Of a DNA stretch of 64,000 bases, positions 26,171 through 34,750 are shown one piece after another. The notes beneath the pieces are model-generated. The model had not been told where the DNA came from. It did no database searches and worked only from the letters and a program-made list of their open reading frames with translations. The stretch spans positions 372,001 through 436,000 of the forward strand of contig NZ_JAWQFO010000001.1 in assembly GCF_033436665.1 (NCBI RefSeq), read 5' to 3'. Within the stretch, counting starts at the first letter, position 1. The number at the start of each line of letters is the position of its first letter. Source of the stretch: JAWQFO01 sp033436665. Its GTDB lineage: Bacteria > Pseudomonadota > Alphaproteobacteria > Rhodobacterales > Rhodobacteraceae. The position numbers and the translations under genes were made by a program.

Positions 26171-27841
26171 ATGACACGCAACGGAGGCCGGCTGCTGGTC
26201 GATTGCCTGCTCGGACTGGGCGCCACGAAAAGCTTCGGCGTTCCCGGCGAAAGCTACCTCGCCGTGCTCGACGCGCTGCACGACACCGCCGGACGGCTCG
26301 ATTTCGTGCTCTGCCGGCAGGAAGGCGGCGCCGCCTTCATGGCCGCCGCCTGGGGCAAGCTGACCGGCAGCCCGGGGATCTGTTTCGTCACCCGCGGGCC
26401 GGGGGCCACCAACGCGTCGATCGGCATTCACACCGCGATGCAGGATTCGGCCCCGATGCTGGTTTTCGTGGGCCAGGTCGGCACCGACATGAAAGGCCGC
26501 GAGGCGTTTCAGGAACTCGACTATCGCGCGGTCTTCGGCACGATGGCGAAATGGGCGGTCGAGATCGACGACGTCGCGCGCATGCCGGAGATCATCGCGC
26601 GCGCCTGGAAGACCGCGACCGCCGGACGGCCGGGACCGGTGGTCATCGCCCTGCCCGAGGACATGCTGGTCGCACAGACAGATGCCGCGCCGGTGTCAGC
26701 CCCGTCCGAGGTGTTCGAAGCCGCCCCGTCGCCGGCCGCAATGGCCGGTGTCGCCGAGATGCTGCGCGTATCGGAGAGACCGCTGATCCTGCTCGGCGGC
26801 TGCAACTGGAACGAGCCCGGGCGCGCGGCGCTGCAGAGCTTTGCGGAAAGCTCGGGCATTCCCGTTCTCGCCGCCTTCCGCTACCAGGACCAGTTCGACA
26901 ATGCTTCGCCGGTTTTCTGTGGCGAGGCCGGCGTCGGGATGCCTGCGCATGCCAAGCGCCTGCTGAGGGAGGCCGACACGATCCTCGCCGTCAACGTGCG
27001 CTTTGGCGAGATGACGACCGACGGCTACACGCTGCTCTCGGTGCCCGAGCCGCGCCAGAGGCTAATCCATGTCCATGCCTCGGAGGCGGAAATCGGCAAG
27101 ATCTACCGGCCCGCGCTCGGTATCCAGTCCGGGCCCAACGCCTTTGCACAGGCGTTGCAGCCCGTCGAAGGCGGCTGGTCCGACTGGTGCGCGACGGGTC
27201 GACGCGACTTCGAGGCGAGTTTCGACGCTCCGGCCCAGCCCTCGCCCGTGGACATGGTCGCGGTCATGGCGCACCTGCGGGACACCCTGCCCGAGGACGT
27301 GATCCTGACCAACGGCGCAGGCAATTTCGCGGTCTGGCCCAACAAGTTCTTCCGCTTCGGGCCGCACAGCCGCCTGCTGGCCCCGCAATCCGGCGCGATG
27401 GGCTACGGGCTTCCCGCCGCCATCGCAGCCAAGGTCGCCCATCCCGACCGTACGGTCGTCTGCTTCGCCGGCGACGGGGATTTCCAGATGACCTGCCAGG
27501 AGCTTGCCACCGCGGCACAGGCCGGAGCGCAACCGGTCGTGCTCGTGCTCGACAACGGCATCTACGGCACCATCCGCGCGCATCAGGAACGCAGCTACCC
27601 CGAGCGCGTCTCTGGCACGACAATGACGCACAACCCGGATTTCGCGGCCCTGGCGCGAGTCTACGGCTTTCACGGCGAGCGCGTCGAGCGGACGGAGGAT
27701 TTCGCTGCCGCCTTCGATCGCGCCCTGGCCTCGGAAACCGGGGCGGTCCTGTCGCTGGCGATTTCGCCCGAGGCGCTGACCCCGCGCGTGACGCTGTCGA
27801 AGATGCGCGCCGACGCGCTGGCCCGGACCGAGCCGGCCTGA
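26171..27841 (+). CDS. Thiamine-diphosphate enzyme of the acetolactate synthase family
   Basis: 556 residues with the three-domain ThDP layout. The PYR domain has FGVPGESYLAVLD and the activating Glu in CRQEGGAAFMA. The central domain is LILLGGCNWNE. The PP domain has the metal-ThDP motif GDGDFQMTCQELATAA...LDNGIYGTI. Such enzymes include acetolactate synthase, glyoxylate carboligase, benzoylformate decarboxylase and sulfoacetaldehyde acetyltransferase. The sequence resembles the large uncharacterised ThDP-binding group more than IlvB, and no small regulatory subunit gene is nearby. GAGGGACGACG precedes ATG 26171. A longer open frame reaching back to 24644 is the antisense of the flavoprotein gene. 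Confidence 0.82.
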   Translation: MTRNGGRLLVDCLLGLGATKSFGVPGESYLAVLDALHDTAGRLDFVLCRQEGGAAFMAAAWGKLTGSPGICFVTRGPGATNASIGIHTAMQDSAPMLVFVGQVGTDMKGREAFQELDYRAVFGTMAKWAVEIDDVARMPEIIARAWKTATAGRPGPVVIALPEDMLVAQTDAAPVSAPSEVFEAAPSPAAMAGVAEMLRVSERPLILLGGCNWNEPGRAALQSFAESSGIPVLAAFRYQDQFDNASPVFCGEAGVGMPAHAKRLLREADTILAVNVRFGEMTTDGYTLLSVPEPRQRLIHVHASEAEIGKIYRPALGIQSGPNAFAQALQPVEGGWSDWCATGRRDFEASFDAPAQPSPVDMVAVMAHLRDTLPEDVILTNGAGNFAVWPNKFFRFGPHSRLLAPQSGAMGYGLPAAIAAKVAHPDRTVVCFAGDGDFQMTCQELATAAQAGAQPVVLVLDNGIYGTIRAHQERSYPERVSGTTMTHNPDFAALARVYGFHGERVERTEDFAAAFDRALASETGAVLSLAISPEALTPRVTLSKMRADALARTEPA

Positions 27842-27845
27842 GAGG

Positions 27846-28877
27846 ATGGCGCAGGTTCTGGGTAGGCTCGAGGACCTCGACACTCTGCTGTTCGATCAGG
27901 TCGTCGACGTGCGCTCGCCATCGGAATTCGCCGAGGATCACGTGCCCGGTGCGATCAACCTGCCGGTCCTCTCGGACGCCGAGCGGGCCAAGGTCGGGAC
28001 GATCTACGTGCGCCAGGACCGGTTTCTCGCCCGCAAGATCGGCGCCGCGCTGGTCTCGCGCAACGCCGCGACCCATCTCGAGGGACCGCTGGCCGACCGG
28101 GACGGCGGCTGGCGCCCGCTGGTCTACTGCTGGCGCGGCGGGCAGCGCTCGGGCTCTTTCACGACAATCCTGAAACAGGTGGGCTGGCGCGCCGACACCA
28201 TCGAGGGCGGCTACAAGTCCTATCGCCGCTGCGTGGCCGAGTTGCTCTACGATCGGCGCGTGGCACCGCCGGTCGTGGTCATCGACGGCGGCACCGGGAC
28301 AGCCAAGACGCGGCTCTTGCACCTGATCGCCGACGAGGGCGGCCAGATGCTGGACCTCGAGGCGATGGCCGAGCATCGCGGCTCGGTCTTTGGCCCGACA
28401 GGCGAGGCGCAGCCGAGCCAGAAGATGTTCGAAAGCCGTCTTGCGGAAAGCCTGCGCCGGCTTGATCCTGCGCGCACGGTCTTCGTCGAGGCCGAAAGCA
28501 GCAAGATCGGCCAGCGGGTGATCCCGCCTATGCTCTGGCAGGCGATGGGCTCGGCGCGACGGATCCGGATCAGCGCGCCGCTTGCAGCGCGCGCGAGGCA
28601 TCTGGTCGAAAGCTACCCCGACATGGTGGCCGATTCCGACCGGCTCGACGCGGTGTTGGGCAAGCTGGTGACATATCACGGGCATTCGCAGGTTGCCGAC
28701 TGGCGCAAGCTGGCGGCGCAGGGGGCATACCGGGATCTGGCCGCGACGCTGATCACCACGCATTACGATCCGCGCTACCAGCGCATGACCCCGTCGGACG
28801 GCATCGAGACGCTGGAGCTGCGGGATCTGTCCGAGCCGACCCTGCGCGACACCGCGCGACGCTTGCTGTCCACCTGA
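27846..28877 (+). CDS. mnmH: tRNA 2-selenouridine synthase
   Basis: 343 residues. The N-terminal rhodanese domain has DVRSPSEFAEDHVPGA and the catalytic Cys95 in VYCWRGGQRSGS, the diagnostic MnmH (SelU/YbbB) motif. The C-terminal half has a P-loop, GGTGTAKT (148-155), with Ala where Gly is usual, needed for the geranyl-transfer step. The enzyme replaces sulfur with selenium in the wobble 2-thiouridine of Lys, Glu and Gln tRNAs using selenophosphate. The start is 5 nt after the ThDP gene and the gene is convergent with selD, which makes the donor. Confidence 0.93.
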   Translation: MAQVLGRLEDLDTLLFDQVVDVRSPSEFAEDHVPGAINLPVLSDAERAKVGTIYVRQDRFLARKIGAALVSRNAATHLEGPLADRDGGWRPLVYCWRGGQRSGSFTTILKQVGWRADTIEGGYKSYRRCVAELLYDRRVAPPVVVIDGGTGTAKTRLLHLIADEGGQMLDLEAMAEHRGSVFGPTGEAQPSQKMFESRLAESLRRLDPARTVFVEAESSKIGQRVIPPMLWQAMGSARRIRISAPLAARARHLVESYPDMVADSDRLDAVLGKLVTYHGHSQVADWRKLAAQGAYRDLAATLITTHYDPRYQRMTPSDGIETLELRDLSEPTLRDTARRLLST

Positions 28878-28906
28878 ACCGATTTTTCGAGGACCGGACA
28901 TCCATA

Positions 28907-28952
28907 CCCGTTTTCTTGCAAGAAAACGGGCCGGAGTTTTGCAAAACTCCGG
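28907..28952. terminator. Two abutting perfect palindromes between mnmH and selD
   Basis: A 24-bp perfect palindrome (arms CCCGTTTTCTTG/CAAGAAAACGGG, 28907-28930) abuts a 22-bp one (arms CCGGAGTTTTG/CAAAACTCCGG, 28931-28952). They fill the 78-nt space between the convergent mnmH and selD stops. They have no loop, could form cruciform or RNA hairpins in either direction, and probably act as a bidirectional terminator although no long U-run follows. Confidence 0.6.
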
Positions 28953-28955
28953 CGC

Positions 28956-31148
28956 TCAATCCGAACCGCTGCGGATCGATGGCGGGCCGGTTTCCAAGCG
29001 TCCCACGACCGCTGCCGCATGACCGGCGTTGCGCAAGCTGGCGACCAGCGGACGCGCCGCGTCGGGATCGACCGCCGCCAGCAGTCCGCCGCTGGTCTGC
29101 GGGTCGTGCAGCAGCGCGCCACGCGCGCCTTCGGCCCCTGCGACGGGGGCCGCCGCCCGGTTCGCCGCCCAGATCGTCGAGCGTATCCCCGCTTCCGCGA
29201 GGTCCAGCGCGCCGTCGTAGAGCGGCACGGCATCGAGGTTTATCTTCGCGGCCAGCTTCGAGGCGCGGCAGATCGCCATGAGATGCCCGGCCAGGCCGAA
29301 GCCGGTGACGTCCGTCATCGCATGCGCATCCGACAGGATCCGCGCGGCATCGTCCTGCGGCCGGGCCATTGCCGCCAGGACCCACGCCACGTCCCTGCCC
29401 CGGGCCTTGCCTTGCATCTCGCCCGCGAGCAGCGTGCCGGTGCCGATCGGGCGCGTCAGGATCAGCGCGTCGCCGGGCCGAGCGCCACCATGGGTGATCG
29501 CCGCGCCGTCGAGCAACCCGGTGATCGAGAATCCGATCGTCATCTCGGCGCCCATGGTCGAATGACCGCCGACGATCTCGGCACCCGCAGCTCCCAGAAC
29601 CGCGCCGGCCGCCTGCATGATTTCGGACATGGTGCGCGCCTGCAGTGCCTCCGACATGCGCGGCAGGATCACCGAGACGAGCGCCGCCTGCGGGGCCGCG
29701 CCCATCGCCCAGATATCACCGAGCGCATGCACCGCCGTGATCCGCGCCATCAAGCCGGGGTCGTCGGTAAAGGCGCGCAGGTGGTCCGTCGTCAGCACTT
29801 GCCGCACACCCCCCGTGTCGAGCACCGCCGCATCATCGCCCGGACCCGAGAGCACGTCGGCGCGGCCGGGCTGGTCCAATGCGTCCAGCACCGCGCCAAG
29901 CGCGCCGGGCGCCACTTTCGACCCGCAGCCGCCACACAGGGGGTCGGACCTCTCGCCCAGGGTTTCGATAACACTTGCCGCGACCTCCGCAGGCAGTGAA
30001 GATTGCCGCATTTCCGGAAAGGTCTGGAACTTTTCCATGAACGCCCGGTCGATCCGGTCCTTCCAGCGCCACAGCACGGGATGTGCGACGCTGCGACCCC
30101 ACTTCTCGGCAATGGCGGATTTGTCCCCAAGAGAGATCAGCTTGAGGTAATGGCGCTGCGGGTGGAACGGACGCGTCTCGCGCCCAGACAGAACCGCGCG
30201 CAGGTTGTCGAGAAGCGGTTTCGCCGCCCGGACCGCGAAGACCCCGGCCTTGGGTCGCGGCGCGGCGTCGAGATGCGCGCAGTCGCCCACCGCGAAAAGC
30301 GAGTCCTGACCGACCACCCGCAAATCCGCGCCGGCCCGGACGAAGCCGTCCTCGGTGACCGGCAATCCGGTCTGCGCCAGCCACGGATGCGCATAAGCAC
30401 CGGCCGCGCCCACGGTGAAGCGGCTCGGCACATGCCGGCCGTCCGCGAGGGTCACGCCATCTTGCCGCACACCCGCGACCTCCGCGCCGGTGATCGCCGT
30501 GACGCCCAGGCGCTCCATCGCCGCGGCGAGGCCACGCCGGGCCGACGGCGTTGCACTCAGGAGGTCTTGCCCGGCCTCGATCAGCGTGAGCTTCGGGGTC
30601 GCACGGGCCACTTCGCGCAGCGCAAAGGCCATCGCGAGTGACAATTCGGCCCCCGCGACCCCGCCGCCAATCACGGCGGCCTCAGCCGGGACATCGCCCG
30701 CGGCGACGCTCGCCAAGTACGTCCGCCAGCGATCCGCGAAGATATCGAGAGGCTTGGCGGCCACGGCGTGTTCGTCGAACCCCGCGATGCCCGGGATCCG
30801 CCCATGGATGCCGACGTCGATCGAGGCCACGTCCCAGGCAATCTGGCCGCGCCCCGCCACGCTGACCGTCCGCGCCTGCGGATCGATCGCCGTCGCCGCA
30901 CCCAGGATGAGCCGCGCCCCGGCAAAGCGGGCAAGCCGCACGAGGTCGATGTCGAGTTCCTCGCGCCGGTAGTGGCCAGCGACATGGCCCGGCAACATCC
31001 CCGTGTAAGGCGCCGCCGGGTTCGGATCGATCAGCGTCACGCGCACGCCGGGCAGCGGGTTCATGCCCCACATGCGCAGCACCAGCGCATGCGCATGCCC
31101 TCCGCCGATCAGCACGAGGTCACGCGTCAGCGGTATCTGGATCTGCAT
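28956..31148 (-). CDS. selD: Selenide, water dikinase fused to an N-terminal FAD oxidoreductase
   Basis: 730 residues, twice the usual SelD. Residues 1-390 or so form an NDH-2-like flavoprotein: LVLIGGGHAHALVL (FAD), AVIGGGVAGAELSLA (NADH) and LFAVGDCAH (second FAD contact). Residues 395-730 or so are SelD, with Cys408 and Lys411 in CGGCGSK as the equivalents of E. coli Cys17 and Lys20, and GPGDDAAVL for metal-ATP. It makes selenophosphate from selenide and ATP. The fused domain may supply or reduce selenium. Similar fusions are known in cyanobacteria and some proteobacteria. With mnmH opposite, the likely product is selenouridine in tRNA. No selA, selB or tRNA-Sec is in view. Confidence 0.92.
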   Translation of the reverse strand: MQIQIPLTRDLVLIGGGHAHALVLRMWGMNPLPGVRVTLIDPNPAAPYTGMLPGHVAGHYRREELDIDLVRLARFAGARLILGAATAIDPQARTVSVAGRGQIAWDVASIDVGIHGRIPGIAGFDEHAVAAKPLDIFADRWRTYLASVAAGDVPAEAAVIGGGVAGAELSLAMAFALREVARATPKLTLIEAGQDLLSATPSARRGLAAAMERLGVTAITGAEVAGVRQDGVTLADGRHVPSRFTVGAAGAYAHPWLAQTGLPVTEDGFVRAGADLRVVGQDSLFAVGDCAHLDAAPRPKAGVFAVRAAKPLLDNLRAVLSGRETRPFHPQRHYLKLISLGDKSAIAEKWGRSVAHPVLWRWKDRIDRAFMEKFQTFPEMRQSSLPAEVAASVIETLGERSDPLCGGCGSKVAPGALGAVLDALDQPGRADVLSGPGDDAAVLDTGGVRQVLTTDHLRAFTDDPGLMARITAVHALGDIWAMGAAPQAALVSVILPRMSEALQARTMSEIMQAAGAVLGAAGAEIVGGHSTMGAEMTIGFSITGLLDGAAITHGGARPGDALILTRPIGTGTLLAGEMQGKARGRDVAWVLAAMARPQDDAARILSDAHAMTDVTGFGLAGHLMAICRASKLAAKINLDAVPLYDGALDLAEAGIRSTIWAANRAAAPVAGAEGARGALLHDPQTSGGLLAAVDPDAARPLVASLRNAGHAAAVVGRLETGPPSIRSGSD

Positions 31149-31226
31149 ACTGTCGACCTTCGGCTGACCTTTCCGCGCGATGGGCTCGGCGAATTCGCGC
31201 GCCTGCTCTTGAAGCTCAAGGCGGGT

Positions 31227-32462
31227 TCATCCCCGTGCCGGCAGGAGCTTGCCGGTGCATGCGCCGAAGCCCACGCGGTAGCCGTTCCCTTCCGCCGCGC
31301 CGCGCAAGGTCAGGGTGTCGCCATCCTCGATGAAGCTACGCGTCGTGCCGCCGTCGAGTTCGATGGGCTCCTTGCCGCCCCAGCTGAGTTCGAGCAGCGA
31401 GCCGCGGCTCTCCCTGTCGGGCCCCGAGATCGTGCCGGAGCCCAGCAAGTCGCCCACCCGCATCGGACAACCCGACGCGGTGTGATGACAAAGCTGTTGG
31501 GCGGCGGAATAGTACATCTCGCGGTAGTTGGTGCGCGACAGCACCTGTTCCGTGCCGCCCTCGGGCGTGATCGCCACCTCGAGCGCGATGTCATAAAGCG
31601 ATGGGCCATCTTCCTTGAGATAGTCGAGCAGTTCGATCTCGCGCTCGGGCGTCGGCACGCGGAAAGGTTCCAGTGCGGCCGCGGTCACGATCCACGGACT
31701 GATAGAGGTCGCCGTCGCCTTCGACTGGAAGGGTCCGAGCGGCTGGTACTCCCAGGCTTGGATGTCGCGCGCCGACCAGTCGTTGAGCAGCACGTAGCCG
31801 AAGATATTGGCCGCGGCCTGGCGGATATCGATCGGCCCCTCAGAGGCGGTCCCGACGACGGCCCCCAATTCGAGTTCGATATCGAAGCGCTGCGAAGGGC
31901 CGAACCGGGGCGCATCGTCATCCGGTCCCTTCAGCTGCCCCGTCGGTCGGCGCACGTCCGTCCCGGACACCACGACCGAGGACGCGCGTCCGTTATAACC
32001 GATCGGAATGTGCAGCCAGTTCGGCGGCAATGCGTTCTCGGGCCCGCGGAACATCGAGCCGACGTTGAAGGCGTGGTTCCGGCTGGCGTAGAAATCTGTG
32101 TATTCCGACACCCGGAACGGCATTTGCATCCGGACCTGCGCCATCGGAACCAGCGCCGCCTCGACCTGCGCGCGGGTTTCCGTCGTCTCGGAAAGCAGCG
32201 CGGTCAGTTCGGACCGCAATGCGGACCAGGCTGCGGGGCCGAGCGCCATGAACGCGTTCCAAGTGCCGGTCGTCAGCGTTCGCTGGAACGACAACACGCC
32301 CGCCTCTTCCAAGGCCGCCACGTCGAGAATGCTGTCGCCGATGGCAACCCCGCAGCGTCCGGGCGCTCCGCCAAGGGAAAACACGCCGTAGGGAAGATTG
32401 TTGAGCGGGAAGTCGGTGTCGGGCGCATTCGCGCTTTCGAGCCAGCTTGTGATCAGGGACAT
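31227..32462 (-). CDS. fahA: Fumarylacetoacetase
   Basis: 411 residues, the family length. The metal-site residues of fumarylacetoacetate hydrolase can be placed: Asp and His in DFYASRNHAFNVGSMFRG, the two Glu of FDIELELGAVVG and the Asp of LLNDWSARDIQAWEY. QPLGPFQSK is a further signature. It hydrolyses fumarylacetoacetate to fumarate and acetoacetate, the last step of tyrosine and homogentisate breakdown. The other pathway genes (hmgA, maiA) are not next to it. The start at ATG 32462 has only a weak ribosome site but matches the family N-terminus. selD begins 78 nt downstream on the same strand. Confidence 0.93.
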   Translation of the reverse strand: MSLITSWLESANAPDTDFPLNNLPYGVFSLGGAPGRCGVAIGDSILDVAALEEAGVLSFQRTLTTGTWNAFMALGPAAWSALRSELTALLSETTETRAQVEAALVPMAQVRMQMPFRVSEYTDFYASRNHAFNVGSMFRGPENALPPNWLHIPIGYNGRASSVVVSGTDVRRPTGQLKGPDDDAPRFGPSQRFDIELELGAVVGTASEGPIDIRQAAANIFGYVLLNDWSARDIQAWEYQPLGPFQSKATATSISPWIVTAAALEPFRVPTPEREIELLDYLKEDGPSLYDIALEVAITPEGGTEQVLSRTNYREMYYSAAQQLCHHTASGCPMRVGDLLGSGTISGPDRESRGSLLELSWGGKEPIELDGGTTRSFIEDGDTLTLRGAAEGNGYRVGFGACTGKLLPARG

Positions 32463-32527
32463 CGGGACGGTCTCATCTTGCGGGTGTTCGAGGGGTGGGC
32501 GCGGCCCGGCGACAGGCCACGCCGCGT

Positions 32528-32620
32528 TTACTTGTCCTTGCGCCGCTGCAACCAGCGAATGCCGAGAAAGAGCGCGATCAGAAGGACGATCCAGAAAATC
32601 AGGTCGAATAGAGCTGTCAT
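32528..32620 (-). CDS. Possible 30-residue single-helix membrane protein
   Basis: A 30-codon frame, too short for usual gene calling. Residues 4-23 (LFDLIFWIVLLIALFLGIRW) form one membrane helix, and the tail LQRRKDK is basic, so the orientation would be N-out/C-in. It lies 65 nt upstream of fahA on the same strand and 100 nt below the DinB gene. There is no strong Shine-Dalgarno. The helix followed by a positive tail is typical of bacterial membrane microproteins. Function is unknown. Confidence 0.5.
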   Translation of the reverse strand: MTALFDLIFWIVLLIALFLGIRWLQRRKDK

Positions 32621-32720
32621 GCGCGCAGACTACCGGTTTCGGCGGGCGGCGTCGAAGTGTTTCCGCGCGATGTTCGTAGCCCGCGCCTGCACGCGTCGGC
32701 CGCGCCATTCGCCCAAGATG

Positions 32721-33248
32721 TCACCGGTCTCGCCAGCGTTGCGCCGTCGGCACCCGACCGTAGTCGAGGTAAAAATCGTCGAGCTGCGGCGGGGCGACGC
32801 CGGCATGCTGCAGCTGGACATGCGCCTGCCCGCGATGATGCACCTGGTGCTGGAAGAGATGCAGAAGCAGATCGTCCACACGTTCCCACCGTGCGCCCGC
32901 ATCGCGCGGCGTTTCGCGGCTCTGCCCCAGCGTCGTCGCGTCAAGATCGCGGCATAGCGCGACGAACCGCGCATCCTCGACCGCCTGAGCCGCGGCAAGC
33001 GTCCCGGCGCCGCGCGTCTCGGGGGTCTCGATCTCGGCGTAGGGCGTCGGTGTCCCTTCGAGTGCGGCAAGGTAGTAGCGATCCACGGTCAGAATGTGGG
33101 CCATCGTGACCCGCAGCGAGGGAAAAAAGCCGGGACGCGGACCGCAGAACGCCGTCTCGGGGAGCCGTATCAGCGCATCGTACAGGGTTTCATTCGCCCA
33201 AGCGTTGTTGCGCGCCATCATCAGATAGGGATGCGCCGTATCCGTCAT
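32721..33248 (-). CDS. DinB-family four-helix protein
   Basis: 175 residues. The three-His metal site of the DinB/YfiT fold can be placed: His in VTMAHILTVDRYYL and the two in HLFQHQVHHRGQ. The fold hosts mycothiol- or bacillithiol-dependent transferases and uncharacterised stress proteins. The thiol and substrate here are unknown. The start at ATG 33248 gives the normal family length. The frame is open further upstream to 33449, but that part has low-complexity composition and no homology that I recognise. Confidence 0.8.
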   Translation of the reverse strand: MTDTAHPYLMMARNNAWANETLYDALIRLPETAFCGPRPGFFPSLRVTMAHILTVDRYYLAALEGTPTPYAEIETPETRGAGTLAAAQAVEDARFVALCRDLDATTLGQSRETPRDAGARWERVDDLLLHLFQHQVHHRGQAHVQLQHAGVAPPQLDDFYLDYGRVPTAQRWRDR

Positions 33249-33645
33249 CTCGCGTTCACCGGTGTCGGCGGCCCGGCAAGGGCGGCCATCTCGACAGTTA
33301 TCCGATGCGTCCGGCATGGCCGCAAGCGGGATTGCGACGCCACCACGTCGATAGGTATCGTCCGGAAACGAGCACGCCCGCCATATCCTGGGGAGGAAAC
33401 GACGGGCGCTCAAGGCCGCGGCAGCGGCCTGGATTTCCGGGACGGCCACCGCACACCGGCGCCCGGACAGTCTATAAAAATTGATCGCCTCCTCCCCCGA
33501 CGGTGGCCGGGACCCTTGGCGCTCTAGTCACTAGCTACTGAAAATGCATTGAGCTATGCGGCGTCTACTAATTACCGGTGACGATCTCTCGTCCTACTCG
33601 TTACCCCGGCCGGACCGCGAAACACGGTCCGACCGGATACCAAAC
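33249..33645. other. Non-coding stretch between the DinB and XRE genes
   Basis: 397 nt with no gene that I can support on either strand. Base composition falls from GC-rich near 33250 to AT-richer after 33470. A stem-loop lies at its right end, just after the XRE stop. Confidence 0.5.
33606..33636 (-). terminator. Stem-loop after the XRE regulator gene
   Basis: A 12-bp stem (CCGGCCGGACCG with CGGTCCGACCGG) and a 7-nt loop lie 9 nt past the XRE stop. The single imperfect pair is a G-U wobble only in minus-strand RNA, which suggests selection on that transcript. There is no U-run, so termination may be weak or factor-dependent. Confidence 0.4.
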
Positions 33646-34005
33646 TCAGGCCGTCCGGGTCTGGGCGACGCCGCAGATGTCGTTGACAAAGGTCATGATC
33701 CGCAGCTTCAGCCGATCGTCCTTGATCGCGGAAAGCGCGTCGAGGATCTGCGCGTCGGTGTCGCGCGCGGCCTGGGCGTCGTCTTCGGACTTCATCCCTT
33801 CGAAGAAATAGGAAGTGGGAACGTTCAGGACCTGTGCGAGATCGAACAGGCGGCTGGCCGCGATGCGGTTGGTTCCCATTTCATATTTCTGAACCTGCTG
33901 GAACGAAATGTTCAGCTGTTCGGCGACTTCGGTCTGCGACATCCGGCGATGGCGACGGATCTGCTTCAGCTTCTGGCCGACGTGTATATCTACGTAATGT
34001 TTCAC
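33646..34005 (-). CDS. XRE-family transcriptional regulator
   Basis: 119 residues. The N-terminal 65 residues are a Cro/C1-type helix-turn-helix: VGQKLKQIRRHRRMSQTEVA, then ISFQQVQKYEMGTNRI as the recognition region and RLFDLAQVLNVPTSYFF. The C-terminal 45 residues, from DDAQAARDTDAQILDAL, are likely to form a helix for oligomers. Proteins of this shape are frequent in Rhodobacteraceae as chromosomal regulators. The target is unknown. The long AT-rich leader (34006-34300) suggests complex control of its own promoter. Confidence 0.85.
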   Translation of the reverse strand: MKHYVDIHVGQKLKQIRRHRRMSQTEVAEQLNISFQQVQKYEMGTNRIAASRLFDLAQVLNVPTSYFFEGMKSEDDAQAARDTDAQILDALSAIKDDRLKLRIMTFVNDICGVAQTRTA

Positions 34006-34582
34006 TGACTAACTCCTCATTTGCATCTGAAATCGGTTTTCCCGGAATGCGTTGATTCCAGCAATTTGTTAGATTTGTATTTTTTTCGTTTGAAAATGTA
34101 CTCGTCTTGCGTGAGAGATAACCCCTGAATGGATTATAAATCTACCATCCGCGTTGAAAGATAAGGACGATTCCTAACTTCACTACCTGGAAGCGCGCGA
34201 ATACAACCGCTCCTTTACCGCAAAAAGGTGGATTCACCGGTCAACAACACTCGAAAAATCGCGCGATTTTTTCGATTTTGGCCACTAAACCGCAGGATGA
34301 AATCACCAGACACGGCGCGGAATCGGGAAACACGCTGGCGTTGCACGGCGCTCCGTTGCCGCGATGGTGACAATCACGACTCAGGATCGCGGGCCGTCCG
34401 ACGCGGCCGGACAAGTGAGTCGCTTAAAGCTCCAGGAAATGACCGAAACGACCGCGTGGCATCTGCCCATCTGCCGCAACGGTCGCAGGCGCCCCGCCAT
34501 TTGCCTAGGACGGCAGCCGGAGGTTAACGGAGGAAGACGTGCTGCGCTGAAACCGGCTGGCGACAAACTCGCTCCGGAGGCT
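34006..34582. other. AT-richer intergenic region upstream of the XRE gene
   Basis: 577 nt without a supported gene. The part from 34010 to 34340 is clearly AT-richer than the rest of the window and should carry the XRE promoter (leftward). A near-perfect inverted repeat, CGAAAAATCG/CGATTTTTTCG, lies at 34252-34274. Open frames in 34228-34594 lack codon bias and family signatures. Confidence 0.5.
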
Positions 34583-34667
34583 TGGTGCGGGTGAAGGGAC
34601 TTGAACCCCCACGCCTTGCGGCGCCAGAACCTAAATCTGGTGCGTCTACCAATTCCGCCACACCCGC
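34583..34667 (-). tRNA. tRNA-Leu (anticodon UAG)
   Basis: 85 nt including an encoded 3' CCA. The acceptor stem GCGGGTG/CACCCGC is perfect. The D-arm has TGGTAGACGCA, and the anticodon stem CCAGA/TCTGG holds loop TTTAGGT with anticodon TAG, reading CUA and related Leu codons. The long variable arm (CGCCGCAAGGCG) is that of a class II tRNA. The T-arm is GGGGGTTCAAGTCCCT. Confidence 0.97.
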
Positions 34668-34750
34668 ACGCGCGCCGGGATCGCCGGCTGGCCGGTTCCT
34701 ACCAAAGTGGTTTCACGCTGGCGAGGGCAAATCGACGCGACCGGGCATTG

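Noticed and set aside
33249..33449. Longer DinB protein starting at 33449
   Set aside because: The extra 67 residues have low-complexity composition and are not part of the DinB fold.
34364..34594. 76-codon plus-strand frame upstream of the tRNA gene
   Set aside because: No ribosome site, no codon bias, no family, and it runs into the tRNA gene.
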